A stretch of DNA of 64,000 nucleotides, from the NCBI GenBank assembly GCA_964404895.1, contig CAYOLV010000007.1:97519-161518 (forward strand), in the 5' to 3' direction. This document shows, in pieces, positions 1 through 9,611 of this stretch. This DNA is from JBGSUZ01 sp964404895 (GTDB lineage: Bacteria; Bacillota; Clostridia; Peptostreptococcales; Acidaminobacteraceae). The translations under genes were made by a program, and so were the position numbers. The stretch's first letter is position 1; each line of letters begins with the position of its first letter. The notes under the pieces are model-generated. The model ran no database searches, had not been told where the DNA came from, and saw only the letters and a list, made by a program, of their open reading frames with translations.

Positions 1-2694
1 CCAGCCCTTTGTCTGACAGAGGAACAAAGAGCTCGTATCTGTGAAGACGCACTGAAAATTGCCAGAGCTGTAAACTATCAAAATGCAGGAACTTGTGAGT
101 TTTTAGTTGATCAAAACGGTCACCATTACTTCATTGAAATGAACCCAAGAATTCAAGTGGAGCATACGGTAACAGAAATGGTCACGGGTATCGACTTGGT
201 TCAGGCTCAAATACTGGTGGCTGAGGGCTATTCTTTAGACAGCCCTGAAATAGGCATTCCAAGTCAGGAATCTATTCATTTGAACGGCTACGCTATTCAG
301 TGCCGTGTGACCACAGAAGATCCAGTTAATCATTTTGCCCCAGACACAGGTAAAATGGATGTTTATAGAACGGGCGGCGGATTTGGTATTCGTCTTGACG
401 GTGGGAATGGCTTTACTGGAGCGGAAATCAGTCCTTACTACGACAGTTTATTGGTAAAGAGTACCGCCTGGTCAAGAACTTTTGAAGACGCCATCCGAAA
501 GCAAATCAGATCCATTAAAGAAATCCGAGTGGAAGGCGTTAAAACCAATACAGGATTTTTAATCAATGTGCTCAATCACGAAATTTTCCAGCGTGGGGCA
601 TGTGACACAGGCTTTATAGCGGAAAACAAAGACTTGTTCGATATTCGTCCAAAAGCGGATATTGAGCTGAGAGTCCTTAACTACCTTGGGAATAAGGTGG
701 TCAATGAAAGAGAAGGGGAACGCTTTGATTTTGATGTGGCGAAAGCCCCTAAATATGATACAGAGCAAGTGCTCTACGGTACTAAAAATATTCTGGACGA
801 TGAAGGTGCAGAGGGTTTAGTCAAATGGATCAAAGGTCAGAATAAGCTGCTTTTAACCGATACGACAATGAGAGACGCCCATCAATCGTTAATGGCTACC
901 CGCCTTAGAACCAACGATATGACCCGTGTAGCCAGAGCTACTGCTCATTTGGCACCAGATCTATTCTCACTTGAAATGTGGGGAGGGGCTACTTTTGACG
1001 TAGCTTACAGATACCTTCACGAAGATCCTTGGGAAAGACTGAGATTGCTCAGAGAACGCATTCCAAACGTCCTCTTCCAAATGTTGATAAGAGGGGCAAA
1101 TGGCGTGGGGTATAAGAATTACCCAGACAATGTAGTCAGAGCGCTGATTCAAAAATCAGCCAGTAATGGTATAGACGTCTTTAGAATATTTGATTCCCTG
1201 AACTGGTTAAAAGGGATGGAAGTTGCTATTGACGAAGTATTAAAAACTGGAAAAGTAGCCGAAGCCTGTATTTGTTATACGGGAGATATTTTAGATGACC
1301 GCAGAGACAAGTACAGCCTTCAATATTATGTGAATATGGCAAAGGAAATCGAAAAGACAGGGGCTCATATTTTGGCGATTAAAGATATGTCAGCACTGCT
1401 CAAGCCATATGCCGCCTTCAAATTAGTTTCCACATTAAAAGAAGCGGTGGATATGCCAATTCATATTCATACTCATGATACGACCGGGAATGGGGTTGCA
1501 ACAATCCTCATGGCAGCGGAAGCTGGGGCTGATATTGTAGACACTGCATTCAACGCTATGTCGGGACTCACTTCTCAGCCTGCGCTGAACTCTGTAGTGG
1601 CAGCGCTGAAAAATACGGCGAGAGACACCGCCATCGACTTAGGGTCTATAGAGAAACTCAACGACTACTGGTCAAATGTAAGACCGATCTACGGCCAATT
1701 TGAAACAGATCTGAAAGCCAGCACAGCAGAAATTTATAAATATGAAATTCCAGGTGGACAGTATTCTAACTTGAAACCTCAGGTAGAGAGTTTTGGCCTT
1801 GGACATCGCTTTAACGAAGTGAAAGAAATGTACAAAACAGTGAATCACATGTTTGGTGATATTGTGAAAGTCACTCCTTCTAGCAAAGCAGTTGGAGATA
1901 TGGCCATCTTCATGATTCAAAATAATCTTGACGAGAATAATATTCTTGTAAAGGGAGCAGACTTGGCCTACCCAGACTCAGTGGTTTCTTATTTTGGCGG
2001 CATGATGGGTCAACCTCAAGGCGGTTTCCCTAAAGATTTGCAAAAACTGGTTTTAAAAGGTGAAAAGGCTATTGAATGTCGACCAGGCGAACTCCTTGAA
2101 CCCGAAGATTTTGAAGGGCACAAAATCATGCTCGAAGCTAAATACGGGCGTCCTTTTACTGAAGAGGAACTGATCAGTTACGCCCTTTATCCAAAAGTGT
2201 TTGAAGAGTATTTAAGCTATATCAGTCAAAATGGAGATTTTTCTAAAATGAGATCGGCTATTTTCTTCCACGGGATTTCCGAGGGCGAAACGGGAGATGT
2301 TCATTTGGAAGAAGGAAAGATTTTGGCAATCAAGCTCCTTGAAATCAGTAAAATGACCGACTATGGGACGCGAAGAGTCATCTTTGAAGTCAATGGCAAC
2401 AGACGTGAGGTCGAAATCAAAGACAAGGCCAGCAGAGTGGTAGAAGAACGGGCAACCGTTGTATTGGCTGATCCAAAGAATCCTTTAGAAATTGGGTCAT
2501 CTATTCCGGGAACCTTGACTAAAGTTTTGGTAGGCGTTGGAGATAAAGTGAGCGAAAATCAATCAATTGCTGTTATTGAAGCCATGAAAATGGAGACGGT
2601 TATTACTGCACCTGTTGCGGGGACTGTTCTCACTGTTCACGTCAACGAGTTGACACCTTTAAAATCTGGTGAATTGATTATTACACTCAAATAG
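1..2694 (+). CDS. pyc: Pyruvate carboxylase, 5' truncated by the window
   Basis: Biotin-dependent enzyme that carboxylates pyruvate to oxaloacetate in the cytosol (anaplerosis, gluconeogenesis). The frame is open from base 1, so the true start lies upstream; about 250 N-terminal residues of the usual roughly 1150 are missing, and the ATG at 139 is internal. Visible in order: the end of the biotin carboxylase domain (FIEMNPRIQVEHTVTE), the carboxyltransferase barrel starting at LLLTDTTMRDAHQS with metal ligands in HIHTHD and the carbamylated-lysine region AIKDMSALLKPY, and a C-terminal biotinyl domain with AMKMET, whose acceptor lysine codon is at 2587-2589. All three domains on one chain mark the single-subunit type rather than the two-subunit or oxaloacetate decarboxylase forms. 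A strong terminator follows, so it ends its transcription unit. Confidence 0.97.
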   Translation, partial: PALCLTEEQRARICEDALKIARAVNYQNAGTCEFLVDQNGHHYFIEMNPRIQVEHTVTEMVTGIDLVQAQILVAEGYSLDSPEIGIPSQESIHLNGYAIQCRVTTEDPVNHFAPDTGKMDVYRTGGGFGIRLDGGNGFTGAEISPYYDSLLVKSTAWSRTFEDAIRKQIRSIKEIRVEGVKTNTGFLINVLNHEIFQRGACDTGFIAENKDLFDIRPKADIELRVLNYLGNKVVNEREGERFDFDVAKAPKYDTEQVLYGTKNILDDEGAEGLVKWIKGQNKLLLTDTTMRDAHQSLMATRLRTNDMTRVARATAHLAPDLFSLEMWGGATFDVAYRYLHEDPWERLRLLRERIPNVLFQMLIRGANGVGYKNYPDNVVRALIQKSASNGIDVFRIFDSLNWLKGMEVAIDEVLKTGKVAEACICYTGDILDDRRDKYSLQYYVNMAKEIEKTGAHILAIKDMSALLKPYAAFKLVSTLKEAVDMPIHIHTHDTTGNGVATILMAAEAGADIVDTAFNAMSGLTSQPALNSVVAALKNTARDTAIDLGSIEKLNDYWSNVRPIYGQFETDLKASTAEIYKYEIPGGQYSNLKPQVESFGLGHRFNEVKEMYKTVNHMFGDIVKVTPSSKAVGDMAIFMIQNNLDENNILVKGADLAYPDSVVSYFGGMMGQPQGGFPKDLQKLVLKGEKAIECRPGELLEPEDFEGHKIMLEAKYGRPFTEEELISYALYPKVFEEYLSYISQNGDFSKMRSAIFFHGISEGETGDVHLEEGKILAIKLLEISKMTDYGTRRVIFEVNGNRREVEIKDKASRVVEERATVVLADPKNPLEIGSSIPGTLTKVLVGVGDKVSENQSIAVIEAMKMETVITAPVAGTVLTVHVNELTPLKSGELIITLK

Positions 2695-2716
2695 GGTATC
2701 TTTAAGTATAGAAACC

Positions 2717-2750
2717 CAAAAGCCTGCTTAGGATTCTAAGCAGGCTTTTT
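2717..2750 (+). terminator. Intrinsic terminator after pyc
   Basis: A 13-bp inverted repeat (aaaagcctgctta / taagcaggctttt) with a short loop runs directly into T residues, 23 bases after the pyc stop codon. Confidence 0.9.
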
Positions 2751-2817
2751 GAATATTGTCCATTTCTTTGGGTATGTAATATAGCATCATAAGCCGTTTT
2801 ATTTGGGAGGAATTGCA

Positions 2818-4380
2818 GTGAACGACGATCTTTTATTCGCACACGAAGAGTCATCTGAAAAGCATATCATTGCAAGTACTGATCAGGCTAGCGCTGCAAA
2901 TCTGGGAAATTGGAAAGTGCTCATTGCTGACGATGAAGAAGAAGTTCATGCAATGACCAAGATGGTATTGAAAAAATTTGAGTTTGATGGCAGAAAGTTA
3001 GAGCTTTTAAGCGCTTATTCAGGTGCGGAAACCCTGACTATGATGAAAGCCCATTCAGATATTGCCATACTCCTTTTAGATGTGGTAATGGAAAGGGATA
3101 ACAGCGGCTTGGAAGTGGTCAAACGCATCCGAGAAGAGTTGTGCAATCCTTTTGTCAGGATTATTTTAAGGACGGGTCAGCCAGGACAAGCGCCAGAAGA
3201 AGACGTGATCAGGCATTATGACATCAACGATTATAAATCTAAAACGGAATTGACCGTCCAAAAGCTGTATACGTCAATGATTGCTTCTTTGAGAGCTTTT
3301 AAGGATATGAAGACCATTGAGTTTAGTCGGATTGGCTTGGAGCACATTGTTAAATCCACTCGGGTTTTATTCATAGAAAAGACCATTGGGGGCTTTTCTC
3401 AGGTTGCACTTCAAAGCACCATTGAACTCTTAGGCATTGACCCTGACCGTACCGATTACAAAGGTTCGGGCTTTATTGCGCTTAAAAAAGCAGGGGAATA
3501 TGAGATTATCAGTGCAGTGGGAGAATACGAACAGTATTTGGGTTTGTCCACCGTTTTGACAGAGGGCAATGAGTTTATTCAGAGCCATTATAATCAAGTG
3601 GACATGAACGAATGCTTTTTTGTGGATCACAAACTCTTGGCGAAATACGATGCCAGTGATCGATTTGAACTGATTTTATACATTGAAGGCAATCGAAATT
3701 TCAATGAGTTTGATCGGTATTTGTTGAGAACCTTCTCGTCCAATTTATCCATTGGTTTTGACAATATCTTTTTAAACGATGAAATCATTGACACCCAGCG
3801 AGAAGTTATTTTTACCTTAGGGGAAATTGTTGAGACCAGATCTAAAGAAACTGCGAACCATGTTAGACGGGTGGCAGAATATTCCTATATATTAGGTTCT
3901 GCGGCGGGGCTTTCAGATGAGGAAGCCAATATTTTAAGACTGGCTTCTCCAATGCACGACATTGGAAAAATTGGGATCCCAGATCATATTTTGAACAAGC
4001 CTGGAAAGTTGACCCCAGAAGAGTTTGAAGTGATCAAATCTCATACGCAAATGGGATTTGAAATATTAAAACAGTCTGGGAGAAAAATCATGAAGTCCGC
4101 GGCCACAATTGCTTTACAGCATCATGAAAGATGGGATGGCACAGGTTACCCTAACGGAATTGCTGGAGAGGATATTCTCATCATTAGTCGAATTACCTCT
4201 ATTGCAGATGTTTTTGATGCACTGGGACATAAACGGGTCTATAAAGAGGCCTGGCAAGAAAGTGAAATTTTGGACTACATGAAAGAACAATCTGGTAAAA
4301 TGTTTGATCCAAGATTGGTAGAAATTCTGTTTGAAAATTTGGAAAGACTTAATGAAATTAAACAACAATACCCAGATTGA
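2818..4380 (+). CDS. Response regulator with HD-GYP c-di-GMP phosphodiesterase domain
   Basis: Predicted two-component output protein that hydrolyses cyclic di-GMP. A receiver domain lies at about residues 30-150 (acidic pocket IADDEEE, phospho-acceptor region LLLDVVM, conserved Lys in DYKSKTEL). A middle region of about 150 residues resembles the DUF3369 sensor module, and a C-terminal HD-GYP domain carries the full signature HDIGKIGIP and HHERWDGTGYP, so catalysis is expected. The start is taken as GTG at 2818, seven bases after GGGAGG at 2805-2810; an in-frame TTG at 2803 lies upstream of that Shine-Dalgarno site. No histidine kinase is adjacent. The next gene encodes a PilZ protein, the receptor class for c-di-GMP, which suggests a signalling pair. 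Confidence 0.92.
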   Translation: MNDDLLFAHEESSEKHIIASTDQASAANLGNWKVLIADDEEEVHAMTKMVLKKFEFDGRKLELLSAYSGAETLTMMKAHSDIAILLLDVVMERDNSGLEVVKRIREELCNPFVRIILRTGQPGQAPEEDVIRHYDINDYKSKTELTVQKLYTSMIASLRAFKDMKTIEFSRIGLEHIVKSTRVLFIEKTIGGFSQVALQSTIELLGIDPDRTDYKGSGFIALKKAGEYEIISAVGEYEQYLGLSTVLTEGNEFIQSHYNQVDMNECFFVDHKLLAKYDASDRFELILYIEGNRNFNEFDRYLLRTFSSNLSIGFDNIFLNDEIIDTQREVIFTLGEIVETRSKETANHVRRVAEYSYILGSAAGLSDEEANILRLASPMHDIGKIGIPDHILNKPGKLTPEEFEVIKSHTQMGFEILKQSGRKIMKSAATIALQHHERWDGTGYPNGIAGEDILIISRITSIADVFDALGHKRVYKEAWQESEILDYMKEQSGKMFDPRLVEILFENLERLNEIKQQYPD

Positions 4381-4424
4381 TATGATATAATATGAGAAGT
4401 CCAATACTATGATGAGGTGATTAA

Positions 4425-4766
4425 ATGAGTGAACGTAGACTCGCAGACAGACTGCCGGTAAATATCAGTTTAAAAATTGAATCCTTATATAGACAAGATC
4501 ATGACATTTTAGAAGACATCAATGAAAGCATTGTGGTTCAGAACATCTCCAAAACGGGCCTTGGTTTTGAAGCTTCGCATGAACTGCCCTTGAATTATTA
4601 TTTCAATGCACATATAACTATTGATCAGGAAAAACACTTTTTCGGCGTATTAAAAATTATCCGTAAAGAAGTCAGCGAGAATCTGTTTTTCTATGGATGT
4701 GAGTTTGTTGGCTTAGCCAGTGTCCTCAGTTCATATATTGATGAGTATCAAAGAGAAATAGATTAG
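4425..4766 (+). CDS. PilZ domain protein, probable c-di-GMP receptor
   Basis: A 113-residue single-domain protein. The N-terminal RRLADRLPV matches the RxxxR half of the PilZ c-di-GMP site, and NISKTGLGF matches the (D/N)xSxxG half, so both ligand-binding elements are present. No membrane segment or output domain is seen, so it probably acts by binding a partner protein or as a switchable subunit. It lies 44 bases downstream of the HD-GYP phosphodiesterase gene on the same strand and is preceded by the ribosome site GATGAGGTGA. A TATAAT-like box in the 44-base gap could give it some expression of its own. The partner is not identifiable from context. Confidence 0.85.
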   Translation: MSERRLADRLPVNISLKIESLYRQDHDILEDINESIVVQNISKTGLGFEASHELPLNYYFNAHITIDQEKHFFGVLKIIRKEVSENLFFYGCEFVGLASVLSSYIDEYQREID

Positions 4767-4793
4767 CGCCAAAGTAAATAGGTAAACATATAA

Positions 4794-4829
4794 AAAGCGT
4801 CGGGTTTTTAATCCGACGCTTTAAATCTT
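4794..4829. terminator. Bidirectional terminator between PilZ gene and SulP gene
   Basis: A 10-bp perfect stem (aaagcgtcgg / ccgacgcttt) with A-rich and T-rich flanks on both sides serves the plus-strand PilZ gene and the convergent minus-strand SulP gene. Confidence 0.88.
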
Positions 4830-4844
4830 TTTTGTCACGGGTTA

Positions 4845-6605
4845 CTATTTATCTTTATTCTTTGTTTGTTGTTTGTGATAAATATCTGCGACAGAGGTAC
4901 CAATCAAAACTTCGTGATTTTCTGCAGTGGCTTGGCTGACTAAATTCTGATAGGTTTCTGCAAATGTCAAAGCAGCTTCGAAATGCTCGAAGACGTTGTC
5001 TGACCCAAGTTCTGAAATAATACCAGCATTTTCTAAAACTTGGTAAGGCTGTTCTTTGAGTCCTGAAATAAGAATCCTGATTTTGTGCTTCTGACAATTG
5101 CGGATAAAGCGTTTTAAGGCGTGAACCGCAGTTGCATCCATGGCAGGGACTTTCCTGAGTCTTAAGATCAGGGTTTGAGTTTTCTTGCCGTCTAATTCGT
5201 TGATGACTTCTAAGAATTTATCGGCAGCACCAAAGAACAATGGTCCGCTGACTTCAAACACCTGAATGTGTTCAGGAAGGCGTTTAAAGATAGAAGCGTC
5301 AAAGGATGGTGTAAAGCTGTCGTCATCTTCTGCTCCGTCACGCGTCAACTCACTGACTTCTGTAACATCTGCCATACGTTTCATGAAGAGCAATGCAGCT
5401 AAGACCATACCAATTTCAATGGCTTTAACTAAGTCGATGAGGATTGTTATAAAGAAAGTAATAAGTAAAACGGCCACATCGCTTTTTGGAGACTTAAGCA
5501 ATGAGAGGAATTCTCGCCATTCACTCATATTGTAAGCGACAATGATTAAAATAGCAGCTAGAGCAGACAAGGGGACTAATTTTGCGAGGGGCATAAAGAG
5601 CACCATAATCAATAAAAGGGTAACGGCGTGAACCATACCGGCGACAGGTGTTCTACCGCCATTATTGATGTTGGTAACGGTTCTTGCAATAGCTCCCGTT
5701 GCTGGGATACCCCCGAAAAGACCAGAAGCCATATTGGCAATCCCTTGTCCAATTAATTCTGTGTTGGATCTGTGCTTGCCGCCTATCATACCATCTGCAA
5801 CGACTGCTGAGAGCAGAGATTCAATAGACCCAAGAAGGGCAATGGTAAAAGCAGGGGCAATCAGGTATCTCATTTTTTCAATGCTAAAAGCAGGCAAATG
5901 TGGCATAGGCAGTGCAGATGACAGTTCTCCGAACTTGCTGCCGATGGTCATGACCTCCATATGGGTCACTTGAACAATTAAAGTTGTAACAATCAATGCA
6001 ACAAGAGAGCCTGGAACCTTGCTCCATTTTTTTGGCCAGAAAATGATGATGAGAATGGCGATAAGGCCAATCATTAGGGTTGGCAGATGAATGGTACCAA
6101 TCGATTCAAAATAGACTTTCCACTTTTCTAGAAATTCTGCAGGTACTTTCTCAATGGTCAGTCCTAAAAAGTCCTTAATCTGAGAGGAAAAAATGGTTAT
6201 TGCAATACCGCTGGTAAACCCTGTAGTGATGGGGAATGGAATAAATTTAATCACACTGCCCATCCTGAAAAGCCCCATGAGAACCATCATAAAGCCACCC
6301 ATCATGGTTGCCATAATGAGGCCGTCTAAGCCGTAATCTGCGACTATGCCATAGACGATGATCATGAAGGCACCTGTAGGGCCTCCGATTTGGACACGGC
6401 TCCCACCGAGAAATGAAATTAAGAAACCAGCAATAATTGCAGTATGAATACCCTTTTCTGGAGAAACGCCAGAGGCTATGGCAAGGGCGATAGAAAGTGG
6501 GAGTGCAACAATGGCTACAATAATACCCGCTGTTACATCGCTTAAGAATTCTTCTTTAGAATAGTTCTTGATAGTTGTAAAAAATTTTGGTCTAAATACG
6601 TTCAT
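4845..6605 (-). CDS. SulP/SLC26 family anion transporter with C-terminal STAS domain
   Basis: Integral membrane transporter of 586 residues, predicted to move sulfate, bicarbonate or a related anion. The N-terminal half has the SulP core (DVTAGIIVAIVALPLSIALA, then IIAGFLISFLGGSRVQIGGP, which is the family signature with the substrate-site region). The last roughly 130 residues form a cytoplasmic STAS domain (VFEVSGPLFFGAADKF, MDATAVHALKRF). The start is the ATG at 6605 because AAGGAGGT at 6610-6617 sits five to ten bases upstream; a longer reading to 6668 would place that site inside the gene. It is divergent from the acetate transporter, and the two share a 178-base intergenic region. Substrate cannot be deduced from sequence alone. 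Confidence 0.93.
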   Translation of the reverse strand: MNVFRPKFFTTIKNYSKEEFLSDVTAGIIVAIVALPLSIALAIASGVSPEKGIHTAIIAGFLISFLGGSRVQIGGPTGAFMIIVYGIVADYGLDGLIMATMMGGFMMVLMGLFRMGSVIKFIPFPITTGFTSGIAITIFSSQIKDFLGLTIEKVPAEFLEKWKVYFESIGTIHLPTLMIGLIAILIIIFWPKKWSKVPGSLVALIVTTLIVQVTHMEVMTIGSKFGELSSALPMPHLPAFSIEKMRYLIAPAFTIALLGSIESLLSAVVADGMIGGKHRSNTELIGQGIANMASGLFGGIPATGAIARTVTNINNGGRTPVAGMVHAVTLLLIMVLFMPLAKLVPLSALAAILIIVAYNMSEWREFLSLLKSPKSDVAVLLITFFITILIDLVKAIEIGMVLAALLFMKRMADVTEVSELTRDGAEDDDSFTPSFDASIFKRLPEHIQVFEVSGPLFFGAADKFLEVINELDGKKTQTLILRLRKVPAMDATAVHALKRFIRNCQKHKIRILISGLKEQPYQVLENAGIISELGSDNVFEHFEAALTFAETYQNLVSQATAENHEVLIGTSVADIYHKQQTKNKDK

Positions 6606-6671
6606 ATTACCTCCTTGTGATATATAAAAATTGTATGTTTTGGTAGGTCTCGGGGGTTGAGAAAACAATGA

Positions 6672-6700
6672 TTGACTTCAAATTATGTAGTTGATATAAT
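6672..6700 (+). promoter_or_regulatory. Sigma-A type promoter for the acetate transporter gene
   Basis: TTGACT (6672-6677) and TATAAT (6695-6700) are separated by exactly 17 bases. Transcription would start near 6707, giving a leader of about 75 bases that includes a second, unused-looking GGAGG at 6737 and a small hairpin (GCAGA-aca-TCTGC, 6754-6766) just before the working ribosome site. Confidence 0.8.
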
Positions 6701-6783
6701 GGCTCAGTATATGTCTTATAATAATTATTAAATGAAGGAGGTAGCGGTTTTCGGCAGAACATCTGCTGGGAGTCCAACAACTT

Positions 6784-7404
6784 ATGAACAACGAAAAACA
6801 GTATGTTAGCGTTAAAACAGGTGATCCAAGTGCGCTAGGTCTCTTAGGTCTTGCTATTGTCACTTTGGTTGCATCTTCACAAAAACTTGGCATTACTGCA
6901 GAAGGCGTATCTTATGTATTGCCGTGGGCAATTTTCCTCGGTGCTTTCGCGCAATTATTTGCAAGTGCTCTCGACTTTAAAAAGGAAAATGCATTTGGCG
7001 GTACAGCGTTTGGCGGTTACGGATTATTTTGGTTAGGTGTTGGCATGAGCTGGATGATTAAATACGGTATGTTTGGCCAAGCTGCTAAAGATGCTGCAGA
7101 TCCTCATCAATTAGGCTTTGCTTTCATAGGCTTCTTGATTTTCACAATCTTCATGACTCTAGGTGCAACGGTTACAAATAAAGTATTGTTTGCTATCTTC
7201 TTTATGATTGACTTCTTGTTCTTAGGTTTAGCGGGCAGCACATTAGGCATTATGCCTGAACTCATGCACCAAGTAGCAGCATGGTCAGAACTGATCATCT
7301 CATTGCTCTCATTCTACTTGTGTGGTGCAAACATCTGTAATGGCCAATTTGGTTATGAATTCTTATGGATTGGCAAACCGATGAACTTCTTCAAGAAAAA
7401 ATAG
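6784..7404 (+). CDS. Acetate uptake transporter, GPR1/FUN34/YaaH (AceTr) family
   Basis: Small six-helix membrane protein of 206 residues that, by family knowledge (SatP/YaaH, Ato1), moves acetate or succinate with protons as a hexameric channel-like transporter. The N-terminal signature DPSALGLLGLA corresponds to the family NPAPLGL motif at the start of helix 1. The length is typical. GGGAG at 6768-6772 lies 11 bases before the ATG. A near-perfect sigma-A promoter stands about 80 bases upstream, and a strong terminator follows, so it is a single-gene unit. In an anaerobe it may serve acetate export as well as uptake; direction is inference. Confidence 0.9.
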   Translation: MNNEKQYVSVKTGDPSALGLLGLAIVTLVASSQKLGITAEGVSYVLPWAIFLGAFAQLFASALDFKKENAFGGTAFGGYGLFWLGVGMSWMIKYGMFGQAAKDAADPHQLGFAFIGFLIFTIFMTLGATVTNKVLFAIFFMIDFLFLGLAGSTLGIMPELMHQVAAWSELIISLLSFYLCGANICNGQFGYEFLWIGKPMNFFKKK

Positions 7405-7447
7405 ATTCCCCAAGCCGAGTGGCTTACTGGGACAATTAAAAAAACTC

Positions 7448-7484
7448 AAGCAGCTTTTCTGAATAAGAAGAGCTGTTTTTTTTT
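7448..7484 (+). terminator. Intrinsic terminator after acetate transporter gene
   Basis: Stem cagcttttct / agaagagctg with one wobble pair, followed by nine T residues. Confidence 0.85.
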
Positions 7485-7555
7485 CGCACGATGCCCTTAT
7501 TATATCAAAAAGTCGTATAATAGAGGGGATTAGTGAAGAAAAATGAGGTGAACAT

Positions 7556-8413
7556 ATGGAAACTAATGAACCGAAAATAGCACTGGTTGTAGAAGGCGGC
7601 GCTATGCGCGGCATATTTGCGACGGGTGTGCTGGATGCATTCATGGAAGCAGATTTCAACCCCTTCAACATGTACTTAGGTGTTTCTGCAGGATCTACGG
7701 CCTTAGCGTCATACGTTGCGGGTATGTACAAGCGAAATTATAAAATCTTTACCCAATACTCTATAGGTGATGATTTTATCAGCTGGAAGAAATTCTTTAA
7801 AGGTGGCCATTTAGTGGATCTAGACTGGCTTTGGGAGGTCACCATTAGAGACATGAGACTAGACCTTGAAAAAATTTGTGATGAAAGACACGATTTCTTC
7901 GTAGGTCTTACAGATGTCCAGACGGGAAAGGCTGTATTTGTAAAACCCACTGTTGATAATTTGGAAGAATTTACAAAAGCTTCAAGCGCTTTACCAATCA
8001 TGTATCGAAAGCAGATTATGGTAGAGGGCAAGGTCTATGTAGATGGGGGTCTCGCTGCACCCATTCCTGTAGAAGAAGCTTTTAGACAAGGTGCTGAGAG
8101 AATCATGGTCATTCGTTCAAGACCAAAGTCTTATGTTATGGAAAGCAAGGCAGTCAATAGGCTCATGAGCAAGACCTTTCTAAGAAAATACCCTAAAGTG
8201 ATTGAAGCTTATGAAGAACGGGCAGAAATCTATGCTAAATCCATAGCATTCATGCGCAACCCACCTTCTAGAATTAAAGTGATGGAGATTAATCCGCCAG
8301 AGCATTTCCAAACAGAGAGACTGACTCAAGACTTGGTTTTGCTCAACGCAGACTATGAGTTGGGCAAGCAAGCAGGCAGAGACGCCATGGCTGAGTTTTT
8401 AAAGCAAACCTAG
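7556..8413 (+). CDS. Patatin-like phospholipase (RssA/YjjU type)
   Basis: Predicted serine hydrolase acting on acyl esters, probably membrane lipids. It has the patatin layout: oxyanion-hole glycine stretch EGGAMRG (residues 13-19), nucleophile elbow GVSAG with Ser44, and the catalytic aspartate in VDGGLAAP (about Asp163), giving a Ser-Asp dyad. At 285 residues it is the usual size for stand-alone bacterial patatin proteins; no signal peptide or membrane helix is evident, so it is cytosolic or membrane-associated. AATGAGGTGAAC gives the ribosome site. It converges with the YeiH-type gene downstream with only 13 bases between the stops and no clear terminator. The true substrate is unknown. 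Confidence 0.92.
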   Translation: METNEPKIALVVEGGAMRGIFATGVLDAFMEADFNPFNMYLGVSAGSTALASYVAGMYKRNYKIFTQYSIGDDFISWKKFFKGGHLVDLDWLWEVTIRDMRLDLEKICDERHDFFVGLTDVQTGKAVFVKPTVDNLEEFTKASSALPIMYRKQIMVEGKVYVDGGLAAPIPVEEAFRQGAERIMVIRSRPKSYVMESKAVNRLMSKTFLRKYPKVIEAYEERAEIYAKSIAFMRNPPSRIKVMEINPPEHFQTERLTQDLVLLNADYELGKQAGRDAMAEFLKQT

Positions 8414-8426
8414 ACCAAACTGGTTA

Positions 8427-9524
8427 CTAAAACAAACCCAGACCATATTGGACAATCAACGAGACGCTGGCCACCACGAACCAACAGCCTAGTCCTAGGG
8501 CAATAGGTTTTAATCCATTTGTCAGTAGCTTCCTCAGGTGAGTATTTAGTCCGATGGCAGACATGGCCATGACAATCATAAATTTGCCTGACTGGGCTAG
8601 CAAGTGGCTAAAGGATTCGGGTAAACCTGTAAACGTGTTGACGAGTGCGCTTAACAAAAATCCAATAACGAACCAAGGAAATATTTTTATAAAAGAAAAG
8701 TGCTGGGAATCAGCGCTTTTTTCTTTTTGTGTGCCAGAAACAGCATGATTGGTTTGTCCAGAGGCATTATGCCTTGAGACGGATTTTGAGCGAACCATGT
8801 AGACTGATAAAAATAAACAGATGGGAACAATCATAAGGGTTCTGGTCAATTTTACAATTGTAGCAAAGGTCAGTGCCGTGGTATTGCCAGAAAGGGCACT
8901 CCAAGCCACACCTGTTGCAACCACAGAAGAAGTGTCATTTACTGCAGTGCCGGCCCACATACCAAATCCTAAATCTGAGAGATGAAGCAGCCTTCCTAAA
9001 AAGGGGAATAGAAATACTGCAAGAATATTGAAGAGAAAAATAGTGGAGATGGCTTGTGCAATGGATTCATCGTCTGCTTCAATAACTGGAGCAACTGCGG
9101 CTATAGCAGAACCTCCGCAAATAGCAGTACCTACGCCTACAAGTGTGGTCATTTTAGGATTTACTTTAAGCCACTTGCCAAGTAAAAATGCTGTCAAAAA
9201 GGCAGAACTTAAGGTAAATAGAATAATCAGTAAAGATTGTCCGCCCACCTTAAAAACATTGTATAGATTCATTTCAAAGCCCAAGAAGATGATGGCAAGC
9301 TGTAAAATTTTCTTAGAAGTAAAACGCATGCCTGGTACAAATGAATAAGATTTATGTACTTTTGTCTGAATCCAATCTGGGAAAAGCATAACCAGCAACA
9401 TACCTAGAAGAATTGCAAATACGGGACCGCCAATAATAGGGAAAAAGTTTCCTAAAATCCATGCGATGGATGCAATTCCCATGCAAAGTAGTATGCCGGG
9501 AACGTCTTTTACAGAAATTTGCAT
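8427..9524 (-). CDS. YeiH/UPF0324 family putative sulfate exporter
   Basis: Polytopic membrane protein of 365 residues from the conserved family PF03601 (YeiH). The N-terminal region has GGPVFAILLGMLLVMLFP, and the middle carries GVGTAICGGSAIAAVAPV and GTAVNDTSSVVATGV, the two hallmark motifs of this family. Members are annotated as putative sulfate or sulfonate exporters, mostly from association with taurine and cysteine regulators; experimental support is thin. The start is the ATG at 9524, six bases after AGGAGGT-like sequence at 9531-9536; the 7-residue upstream extension to 9545 would swallow that site. A LysR regulator is divergent with about 120 bases between starts, the same arrangement as yeiH/yeiE in enterobacteria, implying local regulation. 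Confidence 0.88.
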   Translation of the reverse strand: MQISVKDVPGILLCMGIASIAWILGNFFPIIGGPVFAILLGMLLVMLFPDWIQTKVHKSYSFVPGMRFTSKKILQLAIIFLGFEMNLYNVFKVGGQSLLIILFTLSSAFLTAFLLGKWLKVNPKMTTLVGVGTAICGGSAIAAVAPVIEADDESIAQAISTIFLFNILAVFLFPFLGRLLHLSDLGFGMWAGTAVNDTSSVVATGVAWSALSGNTTALTFATIVKLTRTLMIVPICLFLSVYMVRSKSVSRHNASGQTNHAVSGTQKEKSADSQHFSFIKIFPWFVIGFLLSALVNTFTGLPESFSHLLAQSGKFMIVMAMSAIGLNTHLRKLLTNGLKPIALGLGCWFVVASVSLIVQYGLGLF

Positions 9525-9611
9525 AAGAATACCTCCGAAGATCAATTAAATTACCAAACTTATTGTATCTAAGGATGGGTCTGCTGTAAAATACAATTAA
9601 CTTATAAAAAC

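Noticed and set aside
139..141. ATG as start of the pyruvate carboxylase gene
   Set aside because: The frame is open and clearly homologous up to base 1, so this ATG is an internal methionine.
5266..5973. Plus-strand open frames inside the SulP gene
   Set aside because: Antisense shadows without ribosome sites; the minus-strand protein is a full family member.
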